DNA of 64,000 nt from Pseudomonas sp. G2-4 (GCF_030064125.1 NZ_CP125957.1:3472001-3536000); one strand, 5' to 3'; counted from the stretch's first letter, positions 47,111 through 56,778 are shown. The notes: generated by a model not told the origin, from the letters alone. A program made the numbers and translations.

Positions 47111-48745
47111 ATGAATAGCTTGCGCAGTGTGTCGATCAGTCGACGCTTGTGGCTCATCTTGGTCGTGGCCATCGTGATGTTGTTCACGTTAGGCGCTTTT
47201 ATGCTTAAACAGATCCATACCGACCTTTATCAAGCCAAGGTGCAAAAAACCCAGCATGTGGTGCAGACCGCCAATGGCGTACTGACCTACTACCATGGCC
47301 TGGAAACTGCCGGGACCCTGACCCGCGATGCTGCACAAAAGCAGGCCCTCAGTGCCGTGCGTGGCCTTCGCTATAACCAGAGCGACTATTTCTGGATCAA
47401 CGACCTGACCCCGGTCATGGTCATGCACCCGACCAATCCGAAACTCGAAGGCCAAAACCTCTCGGCCATTCGCGACCCAAACGGCTTTGCGCTGTTCAAC
47501 GAGATGGTCGCCATTGCCAAGGCCAAGGGTGCCGGCATGGTTAATTACCTCTGGCCGAAGCCGGGCGCCGAGGCGCCGGTGGAAAAAACCTCCTACGTCC
47601 AACTGTTCGAACCCTGGGGCTGGATCATCGGCTCGGGCGTGTACGTGGATGACGTTCAGATTGAATTCCAGTCTCAAGTGATCAAGGCCTCGGTGATCGG
47701 ACTGGTGATTACCCTGGTCATGGCACTGTTATTGACCCTGATCGTGCGTAGCATCGTTCGCCCCCTGCAGGAAACGGTCAACGCCATGGCCAACATCGCC
47801 AGCGGCGAAAGCGACCTGACCCGGACCCTCGACACCCACGGCCAGGACGAGGTGACTCAACTGGCGCGGCATTTCAACGCCTTTACCGCCAAGTTGCGCC
47901 AAGTGGTGACGCAGTTGCAAGCCTCGGCCGGCGCGCTGGGGCAATCCTCCAACGAGATGGGCAACGACGCCGCCCAGGCCCAGGAGCGCAGCCAGCAGCA
48001 GTCACAGCAAATGGAACTGGTGGCCACCGCGATCAACGAAGTGACCTATGGCGTGCAGGATGTGGCGAAAAACGCCGAACACGCCGCCAGTGAGATGCGT
48101 GACGCCGAATCCCAGGCCCAGCAAGGCCAGGTCAATATCGACGGCAGCTTGCAACAGATCGACCGCCTCTCCCAGACCATTGACCAGGCCGTGGAAGTGA
48201 TCCGCACCCTGGCGAGCGAAAGCACCCAGATCGGCAGTGTGCTGGAGGTGATCCGCTCCATTGCCGAGCAGACCAATCTGTTGGCCCTCAACGCCGCCAT
48301 CGAAGCCGCTCGCGCCGGTGAGCAAGGCCGGGGCTTTGCGGTAGTGGCCGATGAAGTGCGGCTGCTGGCCCAGCGCACGCAAAAATCCACCGCCGAAATC
48401 CAGGCGATGATCGAACGCCTGCAGAACCATTCCGAAGCCGCGGTGAAAGTCATCAGCGACAGCAGCCGCGCCTCGCAGTTGACCATCGAACAGGCCGGCC
48501 TCGCGGGTGCCAGCCTCAGCGCTATCGGCCAGGCCCTGCGTAACCTCAACAGCCTGAACGCGTCCATCGCCAGCGCCACCCTGCAACAAGCCCATGTGGT
48601 GGAAGACATCAACCAGAACGTCACCCAGGCGGCGGGCCTGTCCCACAGCACCGCCGTGGCGGCCGAACAGTCCAGCCTGGCGAGCACACGCCTCAAGGCG
48701 CTGAGCGAAGAGTTGAACGGGCTGCTCAAGCAGTTTCGCGTCTAA
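47111..48745 (+). CDS. Methyl-accepting chemotaxis protein with sCache sensor
   Basis: A 544-residue chemoreceptor. TM1 is near 12-33 and a single-Cache periplasmic domain covers about 40-190 ([27 protein letters not shown], a typical sCache_2 stretch). TM2 follows near 195-215, then HAMP and the signalling domain with tip [20 protein letters not shown]. sCache_2 receptors often bind small organic acids. I see no sigma-28 site in the 273-nt gap before it, unlike the other chemoreceptor gene. Confidence 0.9.
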   Translation: MNSLRSVSISRRLWLILVVAIVMLFTLGAFMLKQIHTDLYQAKVQKTQHVVQTANGVLTYYHGLETAGTLTRDAAQKQALSAVRGLRYNQSDYFWINDLTPVMVMHPTNPKLEGQNLSAIRDPNGFALFNEMVAIAKAKGAGMVNYLWPKPGAEAPVEKTSYVQLFEPWGWIIGSGVYVDDVQIEFQSQVIKASVIGLVITLVMALLLTLIVRSIVRPLQETVNAMANIASGESDLTRTLDTHGQDEVTQLARHFNAFTAKLRQVVTQLQASAGALGQSSNEMGNDAAQAQERSQQQSQQMELVATAINEVTYGVQDVAKNAEHAASEMRDAESQAQQGQVNIDGSLQQIDRLSQTIDQAVEVIRTLASESTQIGSVLEVIRSIAEQTNLLALNAAIEAARAGEQGRGFAVVADEVRLLAQRTQKSTAEIQAMIERLQNHSEAAVKVISDSSRASQLTIEQAGLAGASLSAIGQALRNLNSLNASIASATLQQAHVVEDINQNVTQAAGLSHSTAVAAEQSSLASTRLKALSEELNGLLKQFRV

Positions 48746-48768
48746 GTGGGAACTGTTGTGATTCATTA

Positions 48769-48858
48769 TGGCGAGGGAGCTGCTCCCGCTTGAGTGCGAA
48801 GCACTCACAAAAAAGGGGCCGCTACGCAGCCCAGCGGGAGCAAGCTCCCTCGCCACGG
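48769..48858. repeat. Paired REP element (GGGAG type), left arm degenerate
   Basis: The left arm reads GGCGAGGGAGCTGCTCCCGC, missing one T relative to other copies; the right arm is intact. It lies between the chemoreceptor and pnuC genes. Confidence 0.83.
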
Positions 48859-48939
48859 CACATTCAGCATTGATGTTGGAGCTGCCCACGCCATAACGTT
48901 TACAATCCCCGCCCTCTTTTACTTCCCCAAGGAACCGCC

Positions 48940-49503
48940 ATGTCCGGGCTTGAACTGTTTGCCGCAGCCCTCGGCGTGATTGCTGTCTGGTTGACCGTCA
49001 AGCAGAACCCCTGGTGCTGGCCCATCGGCCTGGTCATGGTGCTCCTGTACAGCTGGATTTTCTTCGAGGTGAAGTTGTACTCGGACATGTTGCTGCAGGT
49101 GATCTATGCCGTGCTGCAACTCTATGGCTGGTGGCAATGGACCCGCGCCGGACAGCATCACGAGGGACGCCAGGTGACGCGCCTGGGCGGGCCATCGGTG
49201 CTGCTCGGCCTGGCCATCGGAGCCGCGGGCAGCTTGCTGCTGGGCGCTGCCATGGCGCACTGGACCGACGCCGCCCAGCCCTGGCTCGACGCCGCGCTCA
49301 CCGGTTTCAGCCTCGTGGCTCAGTGGTGGATGGCGCAGAAACGTGTGCAATGCTGGCCACTGTGGATCGCCCTGGACATCATCTTCGTTGGGCTGTTCAT
49401 CTACAAAGGCCTGCACCTGACCGCCGCGCTCTATGCCCTGTTTACCCTGTTGGCAGTGCAAGGTTGGCGCGAATGGCGTGCCGACCCGGCCCTGCGCGCA
49501 TGA
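48940..49503 (+). CDS. pnuC: Nicotinamide riboside transporter PnuC
   Basis: A 187-residue inner-membrane protein with seven hydrophobic segments and the PnuC signatures NPWCWPIGLVMVLLYSWIFF and YAVLQLYGWWQW. PnuC proteins carry nicotinamide riboside into the cell by facilitated diffusion, driven by a kinase that traps it. That kinase is encoded by the next gene, which overlaps by 4 nt. Confidence 0.9.
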   Translation: MSGLELFAAALGVIAVWLTVKQNPWCWPIGLVMVLLYSWIFFEVKLYSDMLLQVIYAVLQLYGWWQWTRAGQHHEGRQVTRLGGPSVLLGLAIGAAGSLLLGAAMAHWTDAAQPWLDAALTGFSLVAQWWMAQKRVQCWPLWIALDIIFVGLFIYKGLHLTAALYALFTLLAVQGWREWRADPALRA

Positions 49504-50024
49504 AAGTGGTCGTGCTGACCGGCCCGGAATCCAGCGGCAAAAGCTGGCTGGCGGCGCAACTGCAGGCGCATTTTGGCGGTTTGCGGGTGGACGAATACGT
49601 TCGCCACTTCATGGAGCAGACCCAGCGTGATACCTGCCTGGATGACATCACCGACATCGCCACCGGCCAATTGGCCTGGGAGGACGCCGCCCGTGCCCGT
49701 CAACCGGCGTTGCTGGTCCTCGATACTCATCTACTGAGCAATCTCCTCTGGAGCCAGACCCTGTTTGGCGACTGCCCAACCTGGCTCGAACCGGCCTTAC
49801 TGGCGCGCCATTACGACGTGCACCTGCTGCTGAGTCCTGAACAGGTGGAATGGACCGGTGACGGCCTGCGTTGCCAGCCTGCGCTGGAGGAGCGAATGAA
49901 GTTTTTCGAAGCGCTCAAGAACTGGCTGGTCCGCCATCAGCAACCCCACCAGGTGATTGAAGGTAATTGGGCGCAACGGCGAGAGCAGGTGTTTGCAACC
50001 GTAACCCGCCTGCTCCAGTCCTGA
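49500..50024 (+). CDS. NadR-like nicotinamide riboside kinase (P-loop)
   Basis: A 174-residue ATPase with Walker A GPESSGKSW at the N terminus and a layout like the C-terminal kinase domain of NadR (DEYVRHFMEQTQ, LLVLDTHLLSNLLWSQTLFG). It likely phosphorylates nicotinamide riboside to NMN. ATG 49500 overlaps the pnuC stop (ATGA), so a longer upstream frame is rejected. It lacks the HTH and adenylyltransferase domains of full NadR. Confidence 0.85.
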   Translation: MKVVVLTGPESSGKSWLAAQLQAHFGGLRVDEYVRHFMEQTQRDTCLDDITDIATGQLAWEDAARARQPALLVLDTHLLSNLLWSQTLFGDCPTWLEPALLARHYDVHLLLSPEQVEWTGDGLRCQPALEERMKFFEALKNWLVRHQQPHQVIEGNWAQRREQVFATVTRLLQS

Positions 50025-50279
50025 CCCTCTCCCACCGGCTGTGCTGTTTCACTCCTGATACAGCTTAACCGCGTCAAACCCGGCCCCAGAGCGCATCAAC
50101 GGGATTGTCATCACTGTTGTTAACTTACTGAAACACCCTTCTTGCAGGCCTTGTTCCCCAGCCAAGCGATAGCGCACGGCCATTAGCTGTAGCGAGCCCC
50201 GTCTCACGGATGAAACAGATCCGCATCGCTGGCGCACTAAAAAACCACAAGCCATTGATTCTAAAAGTGTTTAAAAACC

Positions 50280-50295
50280 CGGCACAACACCTGCT
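50280..50295 (+). promoter_or_regulatory. Candidate sigma-54 promoter of the fap operon
   Basis: CGGCAC-N5-CTGCT keeps the two invariant pairs (GG and GC, 12 nt apart) of the consensus TGGCAC-N5-TTGCW, and lies about 58 nt before the fapA start. The rest of the 328-nt gap 50025-50352 is AT-rich in parts with no gene. A sigma-54 activator gene lies just past the other end of the operon. Weak sites like this also occur by chance. Confidence 0.5.
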
Positions 50296-50352
50296 CTGCC
50301 TCTCATCGCAACGCTGGACCAGGGCCAGCCCACCGAAGAAGGAATCGATGCC

Positions 50353-50799
50353 GTGGGGACTTTCGAGAGAAGTTTGACTTGTCTGCTGTTGATCGGCTGC
50401 GCTGCCAGCGCAACGTTCAGCCTGCCAGCACAGGCCGAGGGCAACGGCGTCATTGTGCTCAACCGTGACGTGCAACCCATTCACATCGGTCGTAATGGCG
50501 GCAAAGACCCCTACCCGACTACCGTCAGCGCCAACCCATCCGATCGAATCAATCAAGCGACCACCAGCACCGAACTGAGTGACGGCGAATTCGCCAGCGT
50601 CGCCAGTGGCTCGTCGATCCGCAACACCTTCAACCCGAACACAGGCGTGCAGGGCCTGAATGTCGTCACCAACCCCAACGGCATGCCGGGCATGAACGCC
50701 GGTCACGGTGGCGGCAGCGGTGGCGCGATCTCCGGCACCATCAACCGTTCGCTGAGTTCCGGCCTGGCCCCGCTGGGTCGGCTGGCGGGAGGGCAATGA
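50353..50799 (+). CDS. fapA: Functional amyloid chaperone/regulatory protein FapA
   Basis: A 148-residue precursor with a signal peptide (ends near PAQA, residue 28) and a low-complexity, Gly/Asn-rich mature part. It is first in a set that matches fapABCDEF in order and size. FapA is a periplasmic protein that affects which Fap subunit enters the fibre. The start is a GTG with GAAGGA 9 nt upstream; an ATG 5 nt earlier is out of frame. Only 1 nt separates it from fapB. Confidence 0.88.
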   Translation: MGTFERSLTCLLLIGCAASATFSLPAQAEGNGVIVLNRDVQPIHIGRNGGKDPYPTTVSANPSDRINQATTSTELSDGEFASVASGSSIRNTFNPNTGVQGLNVVTNPNGMPGMNAGHGGGSGGAISGTINRSLSSGLAPLGRLAGGQ

Positions 50800-50800
50800 C

Positions 50801-51379
50801 ATGCAGCTCTCCCTGTTGCTACTCGCCCTGCTCGGCTCTTCCATTGCGCTCGCCGATCAAGGCGTGGCGGTGATCAATAGCGCTGACCTGCAGGATTCCG
50901 GCAGCCACTACACCGGCAACTTCAACGTCAACCAGGCGGCTGGCGACCAGACCCAGCAGACCAATACCCGGGCCATCGCCATCGGTACCCACGCACAGGT
51001 CACCACCCGCGTGCACCAACGCCTTGACACGCAGGCCAACCCGTCCATGAACGCAACCGCTCGTATTGGCGGCAACACCTTCACCAACGGCAACGGAGTA
51101 CTGGGCGTCAACCAGTCCGCCGGGGCCAATAACCAGATGGCCAATGTCATGCGAGTGGGCATCAGCGCCCATCCGCAGAGCATTGACGACAGCGCCCTTT
51201 CTCAACAGAACGTGGCGTTGCTACCAAGCTCAGGAGCAACTGGCACCCCAACCGGCAGTCGCCAGGTCGTCACCAGCGACCAGGCCTTCACCGGCAGCCG
51301 AGGGGTCATCCAGGTGAACCAGAGTGCCGGGGTGGGGAACCGAATGGCCAACACCCTGAGCATCCGGGTCGCTGACTGA
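50801..51379 (+). CDS. fapB: Minor amyloid subunit FapB
   Basis: A 192-residue precursor. A signal peptide ends at ALA (residue 18). The mature protein carries repeats with the Fap pattern NGNGVLGVNQSAGANNQMANV, seen twice more in degenerate form (HYTGNFNVNQAAGDQ and GVIQVNQSAGVGNRMANT). In the Fap system FapB is the minor, probably nucleating subunit. It follows fapA by 1 nt. Confidence 0.9.
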   Translation: MQLSLLLLALLGSSIALADQGVAVINSADLQDSGSHYTGNFNVNQAAGDQTQQTNTRAIAIGTHAQVTTRVHQRLDTQANPSMNATARIGGNTFTNGNGVLGVNQSAGANNQMANVMRVGISAHPQSIDDSALSQQNVALLPSSGATGTPTGSRQVVTSDQAFTGSRGVIQVNQSAGVGNRMANTLSIRVAD

Positions 51380-51441
51380 CCCGACACAGCAAGCATAAGA
51401 AAGTACTGACACTTAACCAACGACACGCAAGGAGAAACACC

Positions 51442-52425
51442 ATGAAACCTACAATGGCACTCAAACCATTGGTTTTTGCTCTCGCCGCTGTCATGGCAAT
51501 GGCTGCACAGGCTGGAGGAAACGGTAACAACAATGGTCATGGCAACGGCCATGGCAATGGCCATCAGCAAGGGCCAACCCTGGACCAACTGTTGTCAATC
51601 AGTGCCGGCGCCGGGGCCACGGTGCTGGACGAGCAGAACAGCGACGGCAACGTAGTGACCAACCAGGCCACCCGAAACACCGCTGAAGCCACTGACTCAC
51701 TCAATGGCAGCAACGGCAACATGGGTGCCAACATCGCGGGCGGCGATGGCAACCAGCAAGACAACGCCGCAGCCCTGGCCACGGCTGATGAAAGCTTCAT
51801 CTTCGGCTCGGCTGTCGCCATGTCCAGCGCCACGCAAGTCAATAACAACAACTACGTCAAAAACAACTCGACTCAAAACAACGCTTCGATGAGCAATGCG
51901 GGCAACGATGGCTCCGGCAACATCGGCATCAACGTGACCGCCGGCAACTTCAACCAACAGAAAAACAACCTGGCCATTGCTGTATCGGGCGGCCGTGTCG
52001 CACAAGCCTCTGCCGCAGCCGACCAGTCCTCCACCGGCCTTGTCGTTGACAACAAAGGCGTGCGGACCTACAAAACCGACACCCTCACCAGCACCTACGC
52101 CGCTTCTGGCACCTTCAAGGCCAAGGGTACCGGCACCGTCGAAGACGACGACCACGGTGGCTGGGGCAACAAAGGCGGCTACGGCGGCGGTCACGATGAC
52201 GACAAGTTCAAGTTCTCCGCCGTGGGTACTTTCGAACTGGCCGGCAGCAACACCCAGCAAGTGCTGACCCGCGACGGTTGGAAAAACCCTGTGATCAACA
52301 ACGCAACCATGACCAACTCCATGAACGGCTTCTCCGGCAACGGCGGCGCCAACGTGTCGGCAGGCGTGGGCAACCAGCAAAGCAACTCGCTGTCCATTGC
52401 AGCCGGCTGCAAAGCCTGCATGTAA
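51442..52425 (+). CDS. fapC: Major functional-amyloid subunit FapC
   Basis: A 327-residue precursor; signal peptide ends at AAQA (residue 24). Three imperfect amyloid repeats lie near residues 52-110, 135-180 and 278-322, each with GNxGxNxxxGxxNQQxN. Linker 1 is short; linker 2 (about 180-275) is longer and contains a Gly/Asp/His-rich segment near 234-255. The C terminus is C323-K-A-C326, the CxxC tail of FapC. The fibres are secreted to the surface and stiffen biofilms. A strong hairpin follows the stop. Confidence 0.93.
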   Translation: MKPTMALKPLVFALAAVMAMAAQAGGNGNNNGHGNGHGNGHQQGPTLDQLLSISAGAGATVLDEQNSDGNVVTNQATRNTAEATDSLNGSNGNMGANIAGGDGNQQDNAAALATADESFIFGSAVAMSSATQVNNNNYVKNNSTQNNASMSNAGNDGSGNIGINVTAGNFNQQKNNLAIAVSGGRVAQASAAADQSSTGLVVDNKGVRTYKTDTLTSTYAASGTFKAKGTGTVEDDDHGGWGNKGGYGGGHDDDKFKFSAVGTFELAGSNTQQVLTRDGWKNPVINNATMTNSMNGFSGNGGANVSAGVGNQQSNSLSIAAGCKACM

Positions 52426-52441
52426 GCGCGCATGAAACGAA

Positions 52442-52463
52442 GCCCCGGAAACGGGGCTTTTTT
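52442..52463 (+). terminator. Rho-independent terminator between fapC and fapD
   Basis: GCCCCG-GAAA-CGGGGC with a T7 run, 17 nt after the fapC stop. It should end most transcripts after the subunit genes and let a fraction continue into fapDEF. Confidence 0.88.
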
Positions 52464-52491
52464 TCCAGGGTTCCCTCAAGGCGTATCGATC

Positions 52492-53172
52492 ATGCATACG
52501 ATTGCCCTTTCCCTGCTGCTCTGCATGGCCTGCGTAGCTGAAGCCGCGCAGATGCCAGTCGCCGCCCTGCCTGGCGGCATGCTGGTCTACAAACCGGTGC
52601 AAAGCGTACGCGAGCGCAAGTTCAGCGACATCGTCGAACAGAAAACCGATTTCAGTTGCGGTGCCGCCGCGCTGGCCACGGTGCTGCGCCAGGCCTATTG
52701 GCTGGACGTCGATGAAGAACAGGTCATCAAGGGCATGTTGGTCAATGCCGACCAGAACCTGGTTCGCACCCAAGGGTTTTCCATGCTGGACATGAAACGC
52801 TACGTGGAAACCATCGGCATGCGCGCCCGGGGCTACCGGATACCGCCTGAGAAACTCGAGGCGGTGACTATTCCGGTGGTGGTCCTGATGGAAATACGCG
52901 GCTACAAGCACTTCGTGGTGTTGCAGCGAGCCGACAAGCAATGGGTCTACATCGGCGACCCGGTGCTAGGTCACAAACGTTACTCCCACGAGGATTTCGT
53001 CAAAGGCTGGAACGGCATCGTCTTTGCCATCGTCGGCCCGGGCTATGACAAAACCAACGCATTGCGCAGCCCTCCACAACCGCTGACAGCGCGTAACAAG
53101 CTGGACGGCTTCAACCCGGTCAAGGATGCAGAACTGATGGATTTCGGCTTCATACAGAGCGACTTCTTTTAA
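52492..53172 (+). CDS. fapD: C39-type cysteine peptidase FapD
   Basis: A 226-residue precursor with a signal peptide (ends near VAEAAQ, residue 20) and a C39-peptidase fold. The likely triad is Cys56 (KTDFSCGAAALATVL), His140 (YKHFVVLQ) and Asp156 (IGDPVLG). FapD is needed for amyloid export and may process other Fap proteins in the periplasm. ATG 52492 is used; a start upstream at 52432 would read through the terminator. Confidence 0.9.
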   Translation: MHTIALSLLLCMACVAEAAQMPVAALPGGMLVYKPVQSVRERKFSDIVEQKTDFSCGAAALATVLRQAYWLDVDEEQVIKGMLVNADQNLVRTQGFSMLDMKRYVETIGMRARGYRIPPEKLEAVTIPVVVLMEIRGYKHFVVLQRADKQWVYIGDPVLGHKRYSHEDFVKGWNGIVFAIVGPGYDKTNALRSPPQPLTARNKLDGFNPVKDAELMDFGFIQSDFF

Positions 53173-53233
53173 TCGCCGACCACTGCCAACAACAATAAGT
53201 ACCACAAGGGGCAGGACGCTCCGGGAGCAACAC

Positions 53234-53980
53234 ATGAAAACTTCACACTGGCTGTCGCTCGCCTGCCTGGCTGCGACCGTCTCGGGCTATGCCCATGCCG
53301 GATTCAAACCCATCGAAGTCAAGGACCAGGAGCTCGCCGAGCTGCGTGGTCGTTATGTCATGCCCGGCCGAGTCATCAGCTTCGGCATCGTCATGAGCAG
53401 CACCTGGCGCAACGCCAGCGGCGACCTGATCGGCGCGAGCAGTTCCATGCAGATCCAGGCTGCCACCGTCAAACCCGAGTTCTACGTCTCGACCATCAAG
53501 CAGACCGGCAACGGCAGCGTCCCGGAACAGGGCAGCGGCAATATCACCGGTGGCGCGGGCCTTGGCACCGGCCAAGGCGTGACCCAAAGCGTACGGGCCG
53601 CCGGCGACGGCAACACCGCCTACAACAACGTCAGCATCAACGTGAAGGAGAGCAGCCACGCACCCGCATTGGCGCCGTCCCAAGGTCAGTTGCTGACCAA
53701 GGGCCAGACCATCAGCGGCAGCAACGCTGCCGGCAGCGTTGCGGTCACCGCCACCGGCAGCGGTGTGCAGATGGCGATCCAGGCCAGCCACAACCAGGGC
53801 AACGCCCTGCAACAAGTCGCCCAGGGTGGCTTGTTGCAAAACACCCGCCTGCTGGGCAACAGCAATCTGGTCAACAACATGACGCAGCTGAACGTGGTGC
53901 TGAACAATAACGGCCCCAGTGCCGGCGCACTGGACTGCAACCTGACCCAATTACGCGGCCTTCGTAACCTCGGTTATTGA
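53234..53980 (+). CDS. fapE: Fap fibre-associated protein FapE
   Basis: A 248-residue precursor with a signal peptide (ends AHAG, residue 23) and a Gly/Asn/Gln-rich body with the Fap-like motif SHNQGNALQQVAQGG. A Cys near the C terminus (ALDCNLTQLRGL) is typical of FapE. The protein is a minor component found with extracellular fibres. It lies between fapD and fapF in the standard order. Confidence 0.9.
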   Translation: MKTSHWLSLACLAATVSGYAHAGFKPIEVKDQELAELRGRYVMPGRVISFGIVMSSTWRNASGDLIGASSSMQIQAATVKPEFYVSTIKQTGNGSVPEQGSGNITGGAGLGTGQGVTQSVRAAGDGNTAYNNVSINVKESSHAPALAPSQGQLLTKGQTISGSNAAGSVAVTATGSGVQMAIQASHNQGNALQQVAQGGLLQNTRLLGNSNLVNNMTQLNVVLNNNGPSAGALDCNLTQLRGLRNLGY

Positions 53981-54026
53981 ACTACGCTGATTTGCGACCA
54001 TTGGGCAAATAGGGACGGCATATTTC

Positions 54027-55310
54027 ATGTATCGATCCGTATCGTTGCGCGCTGTAATGTGTTTAAGCACGTTGTTCCCGGCGACCGTGTTGCAAGCGGC
54101 ACCGGACGCTGACATCGAGGCTCTCAAACAGGAACTTCTCGAGCTCAAGCAACGATACGAGGTCCAACAAAAAGCCCTGGCGGTACTCGAACAGCGGGTC
54201 CGACAGGTGGAGGACCAGCCCGCCGTCCCAGCCCCCAAGCGCTTGGCCAAATCTCCGGCCGACATGAAGGGCAACCAGACCGTGGCCGGCAGCGGTGCGG
54301 CAGCGGCCGGCGGCAGCGGCTATGGGCAATCCCTGGCCGATGATTCTCAACCGGCCCAGAGCGTCTCCAACCTCTATGACGAAGCCAGCGGCTTCTTCGG
54401 CGGCGGAAAATTCAGCTTCGAAACCGGTGTGACCTATTCGCGCTACGACACGCGGCAACTGATTCTCAACGGTTTCCTGGCCCTGGATTCGATTTTCCTG
54501 GGCAATATCAACCTCGACCGGATCAAGGCCGACACCTGGACGCTGGATCTGACCGGCCGCTATAACTTCGACAATCGCTGGCAGTTCGACCTTAACGTGC
54601 CGGTGGTCTACCGCGAGTCCACCTACCAGTCGGGAGGCGCCAACAATGGAGCCGCTGGCGTCACCAGCGAAGAAACCGTTACCCGCGATCCCACCATCGG
54701 TGACGTCAACTTCGGCGTCGCCTACAAATTCATGGATGAATCGATCAACACCCCGGACGCGGTGGTCACCCTGCGCATCAAGGCACCTACCGGCGAGGAG
54801 CCGTTCGGCATCAAGCTGCGCCAATCCCAGGCCAATACCAACCTGTTCGTGCCTGACGAGCTGCCCACCGGCAACGGCGTCTGGTCGATCACGCCTGGGC
54901 TCTCGCTGGTCAAGACCTTCGACCCGGCTGTGCTGTTCGGCAGCCTGTCCTACACCCATAACCTAGAAGAGTCGTTCGACGATATCAGCTCAACCGTCAA
55001 CCAGAAGACACCGGGCAAGGTGCGCATCGGCGACAGCTTCCAGATTGGTGCGGGCGTCGCCTTTGCCTTGAACGAGAAGATGAGCATGTCCTTCTCGGTT
55101 TCTGACCTGATACAGAAGAAGAGCAAGCTCAAGCAGGACGGCGGGGATTGGCAGTCGGTGGTCTCCAGCGATGCGAATGCCGGCTACTTCAATATCGGCA
55201 TGACCGTGGCAGCCAGCGACAACCTGACCATCGTGCCCAACCTGTCCATCGGGCTGACCGACGATGCGCCGGATTTCACCTTTAGCCTGAAGTTTCCGTA
55301 TTACTTCTAG
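54027..55310 (+). CDS. fapF: Fap outer-membrane secretion channel FapF
   Basis: A 427-residue precursor with a signal peptide (ends near LQAA, residue 24). A periplasmic coiled coil covers about 27-67 (heptad-rich [20 protein letters not shown]), then a linker, and a C-terminal beta-barrel ending in Phe (LKFPYYF). FapF is a trimeric channel that exports FapB/FapC. ATG 54027 follows AGGGACGG. The gene ends the operon; a small GGGCCTGACAGGCCC hairpin (55321-55335) and a REP pair follow. Confidence 0.93.
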   Translation: MYRSVSLRAVMCLSTLFPATVLQAAPDADIEALKQELLELKQRYEVQQKALAVLEQRVRQVEDQPAVPAPKRLAKSPADMKGNQTVAGSGAAAAGGSGYGQSLADDSQPAQSVSNLYDEASGFFGGGKFSFETGVTYSRYDTRQLILNGFLALDSIFLGNINLDRIKADTWTLDLTGRYNFDNRWQFDLNVPVVYRESTYQSGGANNGAAGVTSEETVTRDPTIGDVNFGVAYKFMDESINTPDAVVTLRIKAPTGEEPFGIKLRQSQANTNLFVPDELPTGNGVWSITPGLSLVKTFDPAVLFGSLSYTHNLEESFDDISSTVNQKTPGKVRIGDSFQIGAGVAFALNEKMSMSFSVSDLIQKKSKLKQDGGDWQSVVSSDANAGYFNIGMTVAASDNLTIVPNLSIGLTDDAPDFTFSLKFPYYF

Positions 55311-55335
55311 CGCAAGATCAGGGCCTGACAGGCCC

Positions 55336-55422
55336 TTGTGGGAGCGAGCTTGCTCGCGATAGCGGGGTATCAGTCACAATCATGTCACTGAACGACCGCT
55401 ATCGCGAGCAAGCTCGCTCCCA
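55336..55422. repeat. Paired REP element (CGAGC type)
   Basis: GTGGGAGCGAGCTTGCTCGC and its inverted copy face each other over 87 nt between fapF and the convergent sigma-54 activator gene. Same type as at 11311-11407. Confidence 0.88.
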
Positions 55423-55452
55423 TATTTATGGAATGTGCAAGGCAGGCTTGGC

Positions 55453-56778
55453 TTAGCGAATTTGATGCTTGTGCAGCAGACGATAAAAAGTCGGCCGGGA
55501 CACACCCAGCACTCTGGCCGCCACGCTGAGGTTATCGCTATGGCGATTGAGCACGTCGCTCAACGCTTGGCGCTCGGCGCGGGTCTTGTAATCCTCGAGG
55601 GTGCCCATCGGTGCAACGACACCGTGCGGGCTGGCCAGGCCAAGGTCGCGGGCTTCGATCTGCCGCCCTTCGGCCAGCACCAGGCCGCGACGAACTCGGT
55701 TGGCCAGCTCCCGTACGTTGCCCGGCCAATCATGCTTGCCCATGGCCACCAACGCATCCTCACTGAAACTTCTAGGCCGGCGGCCGGTTTCCTGGCTATA
55801 GAAATGGGAAAAGTGCCGGGCCAGCATCGACAAGTCGCCATGGCGTTCACGCAAGGGCGCCATGGCCACCTGCAGCACGTTCAGGCGATAGTACAAATCC
55901 TCGCGAAAATGTTTGTGTTCGATGGCCGCCTCCAGATCCACATGCGTGGCCGCCAGTATCCGCACATCGACTGCAATCGGCTGGCTGCCACCCACCCGCT
56001 CAATATGTTTTTCCTGCAAAAAGCGCAGCAGATTAGCCTGTAGCTCTAACGGCAAATCACCGATTTCATCCAGAAACAGCGTGCCGCCGTGGGCCGCTTC
56101 AATCCGCCCGATTTTGCGCTGGTGAGCGCCAGTGAAAGCGCCTTTTTCATGACCGAACAACTCGGACTGGATAAGGTGCTCCGGGATGGCGCCACAGTTG
56201 ATGGCGATGAAAGGTTTATTGCGACGATGAGACTGGAAATGCAGCGTGCGCGCCACCAATTCCTTACCGGTGCCACTCTCGCCTCGAATCAACACCGGGG
56301 ACTCGGCAGGCGCCAGTTTGCTCAACAACTTGCGCAACTCGCGAATCGGTTTGCTATCGCCCAGCAGTTCATGTTCGGGCTGATCAATGTGAATTGAACC
56401 CTGCCCTCGCAGGCGGGCCATGCCGAACGCCCGCCCCAGCGTCACCTGGACCCGGGAAACGTCGAACGGCAAGGTATGGAAGTCGAAGAACCATTCGCAG
56501 ACAAAATCACCCACGTTTTGCAGGCGCAACACTTCCTGGCTAAGCACGGCGATCCACTCGGTGCCGCTGCGGCTGATCAGTTCCTTGACCGCTTCCGGGC
56601 GCTCCAAGTGAAAAGGCTGCAACCGCAAGAGCCCCACGTCGCAGGTTCGATCGCCAGCGTGTTCGAGCGAGCAGCTGTCGACATCCCAACCGATAGTACG
56701 TAGACCGGGCAATAGGCGATGACAATCATCGCAAGGATCAACCACGAGCAGACGACGCGACGTACTGACTTCGAGCAT
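55453..56778 (-). CDS. VpsR-like sigma-54-dependent transcriptional activator
   Basis: A 441-residue enhancer-binding protein. The N-terminal part (1-130) is a receiver-like domain without the usual phosphoacceptor pocket and resembles VpsR (VCEWFFDFHTLPFD matches VpsR's NFCIDFFTAP area). The AAA+ domain (about 140-375) has Walker A GESGTGKE, the sigma-54 contact loop GAFTGA, and Walker B GGTLFLDEIGDL. A Fis-type HTH ends the protein (NLSVAARVLGVSRPTFYRLL). VpsR binds c-di-GMP and drives biofilm genes in Vibrio. Its place beside fap fits a biofilm role; the targets are not known. Confidence 0.86.
   Translation of the reverse strand: MLEVSTSRRLLVVDPCDDCHRLLPGLRTIGWDVDSCSLEHAGDRTCDVGLLRLQPFHLERPEAVKELISRSGTEWIAVLSQEVLRLQNVGDFVCEWFFDFHTLPFDVSRVQVTLGRAFGMARLRGQGSIHIDQPEHELLGDSKPIRELRKLLSKLAPAESPVLIRGESGTGKELVARTLHFQSHRRNKPFIAINCGAIPEHLIQSELFGHEKGAFTGAHQRKIGRIEAAHGGTLFLDEIGDLPLELQANLLRFLQEKHIERVGGSQPIAVDVRILAATHVDLEAAIEHKHFREDLYYRLNVLQVAMAPLRERHGDLSMLARHFSHFYSQETGRRPRSFSEDALVAMGKHDWPGNVRELANRVRRGLVLAEGRQIEARDLGLASPHGVVAPMGTLEDYKTRAERQALSDVLNRHSDNLSVAARVLGVSRPTFYRLLHKHQIR

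Noticed and set aside
50125..50844. Minus-strand open frame opposite fapA
   Set aside because: fapA has a signal peptide, a ribosome site and the correct operon position; the antisense frame has none of these.
51697..52941. Minus-strand open frame of 414 codons across fapC and fapD
   Set aside because: It spans a terminator and two well-supported fap genes; composition is that of an antisense frame.
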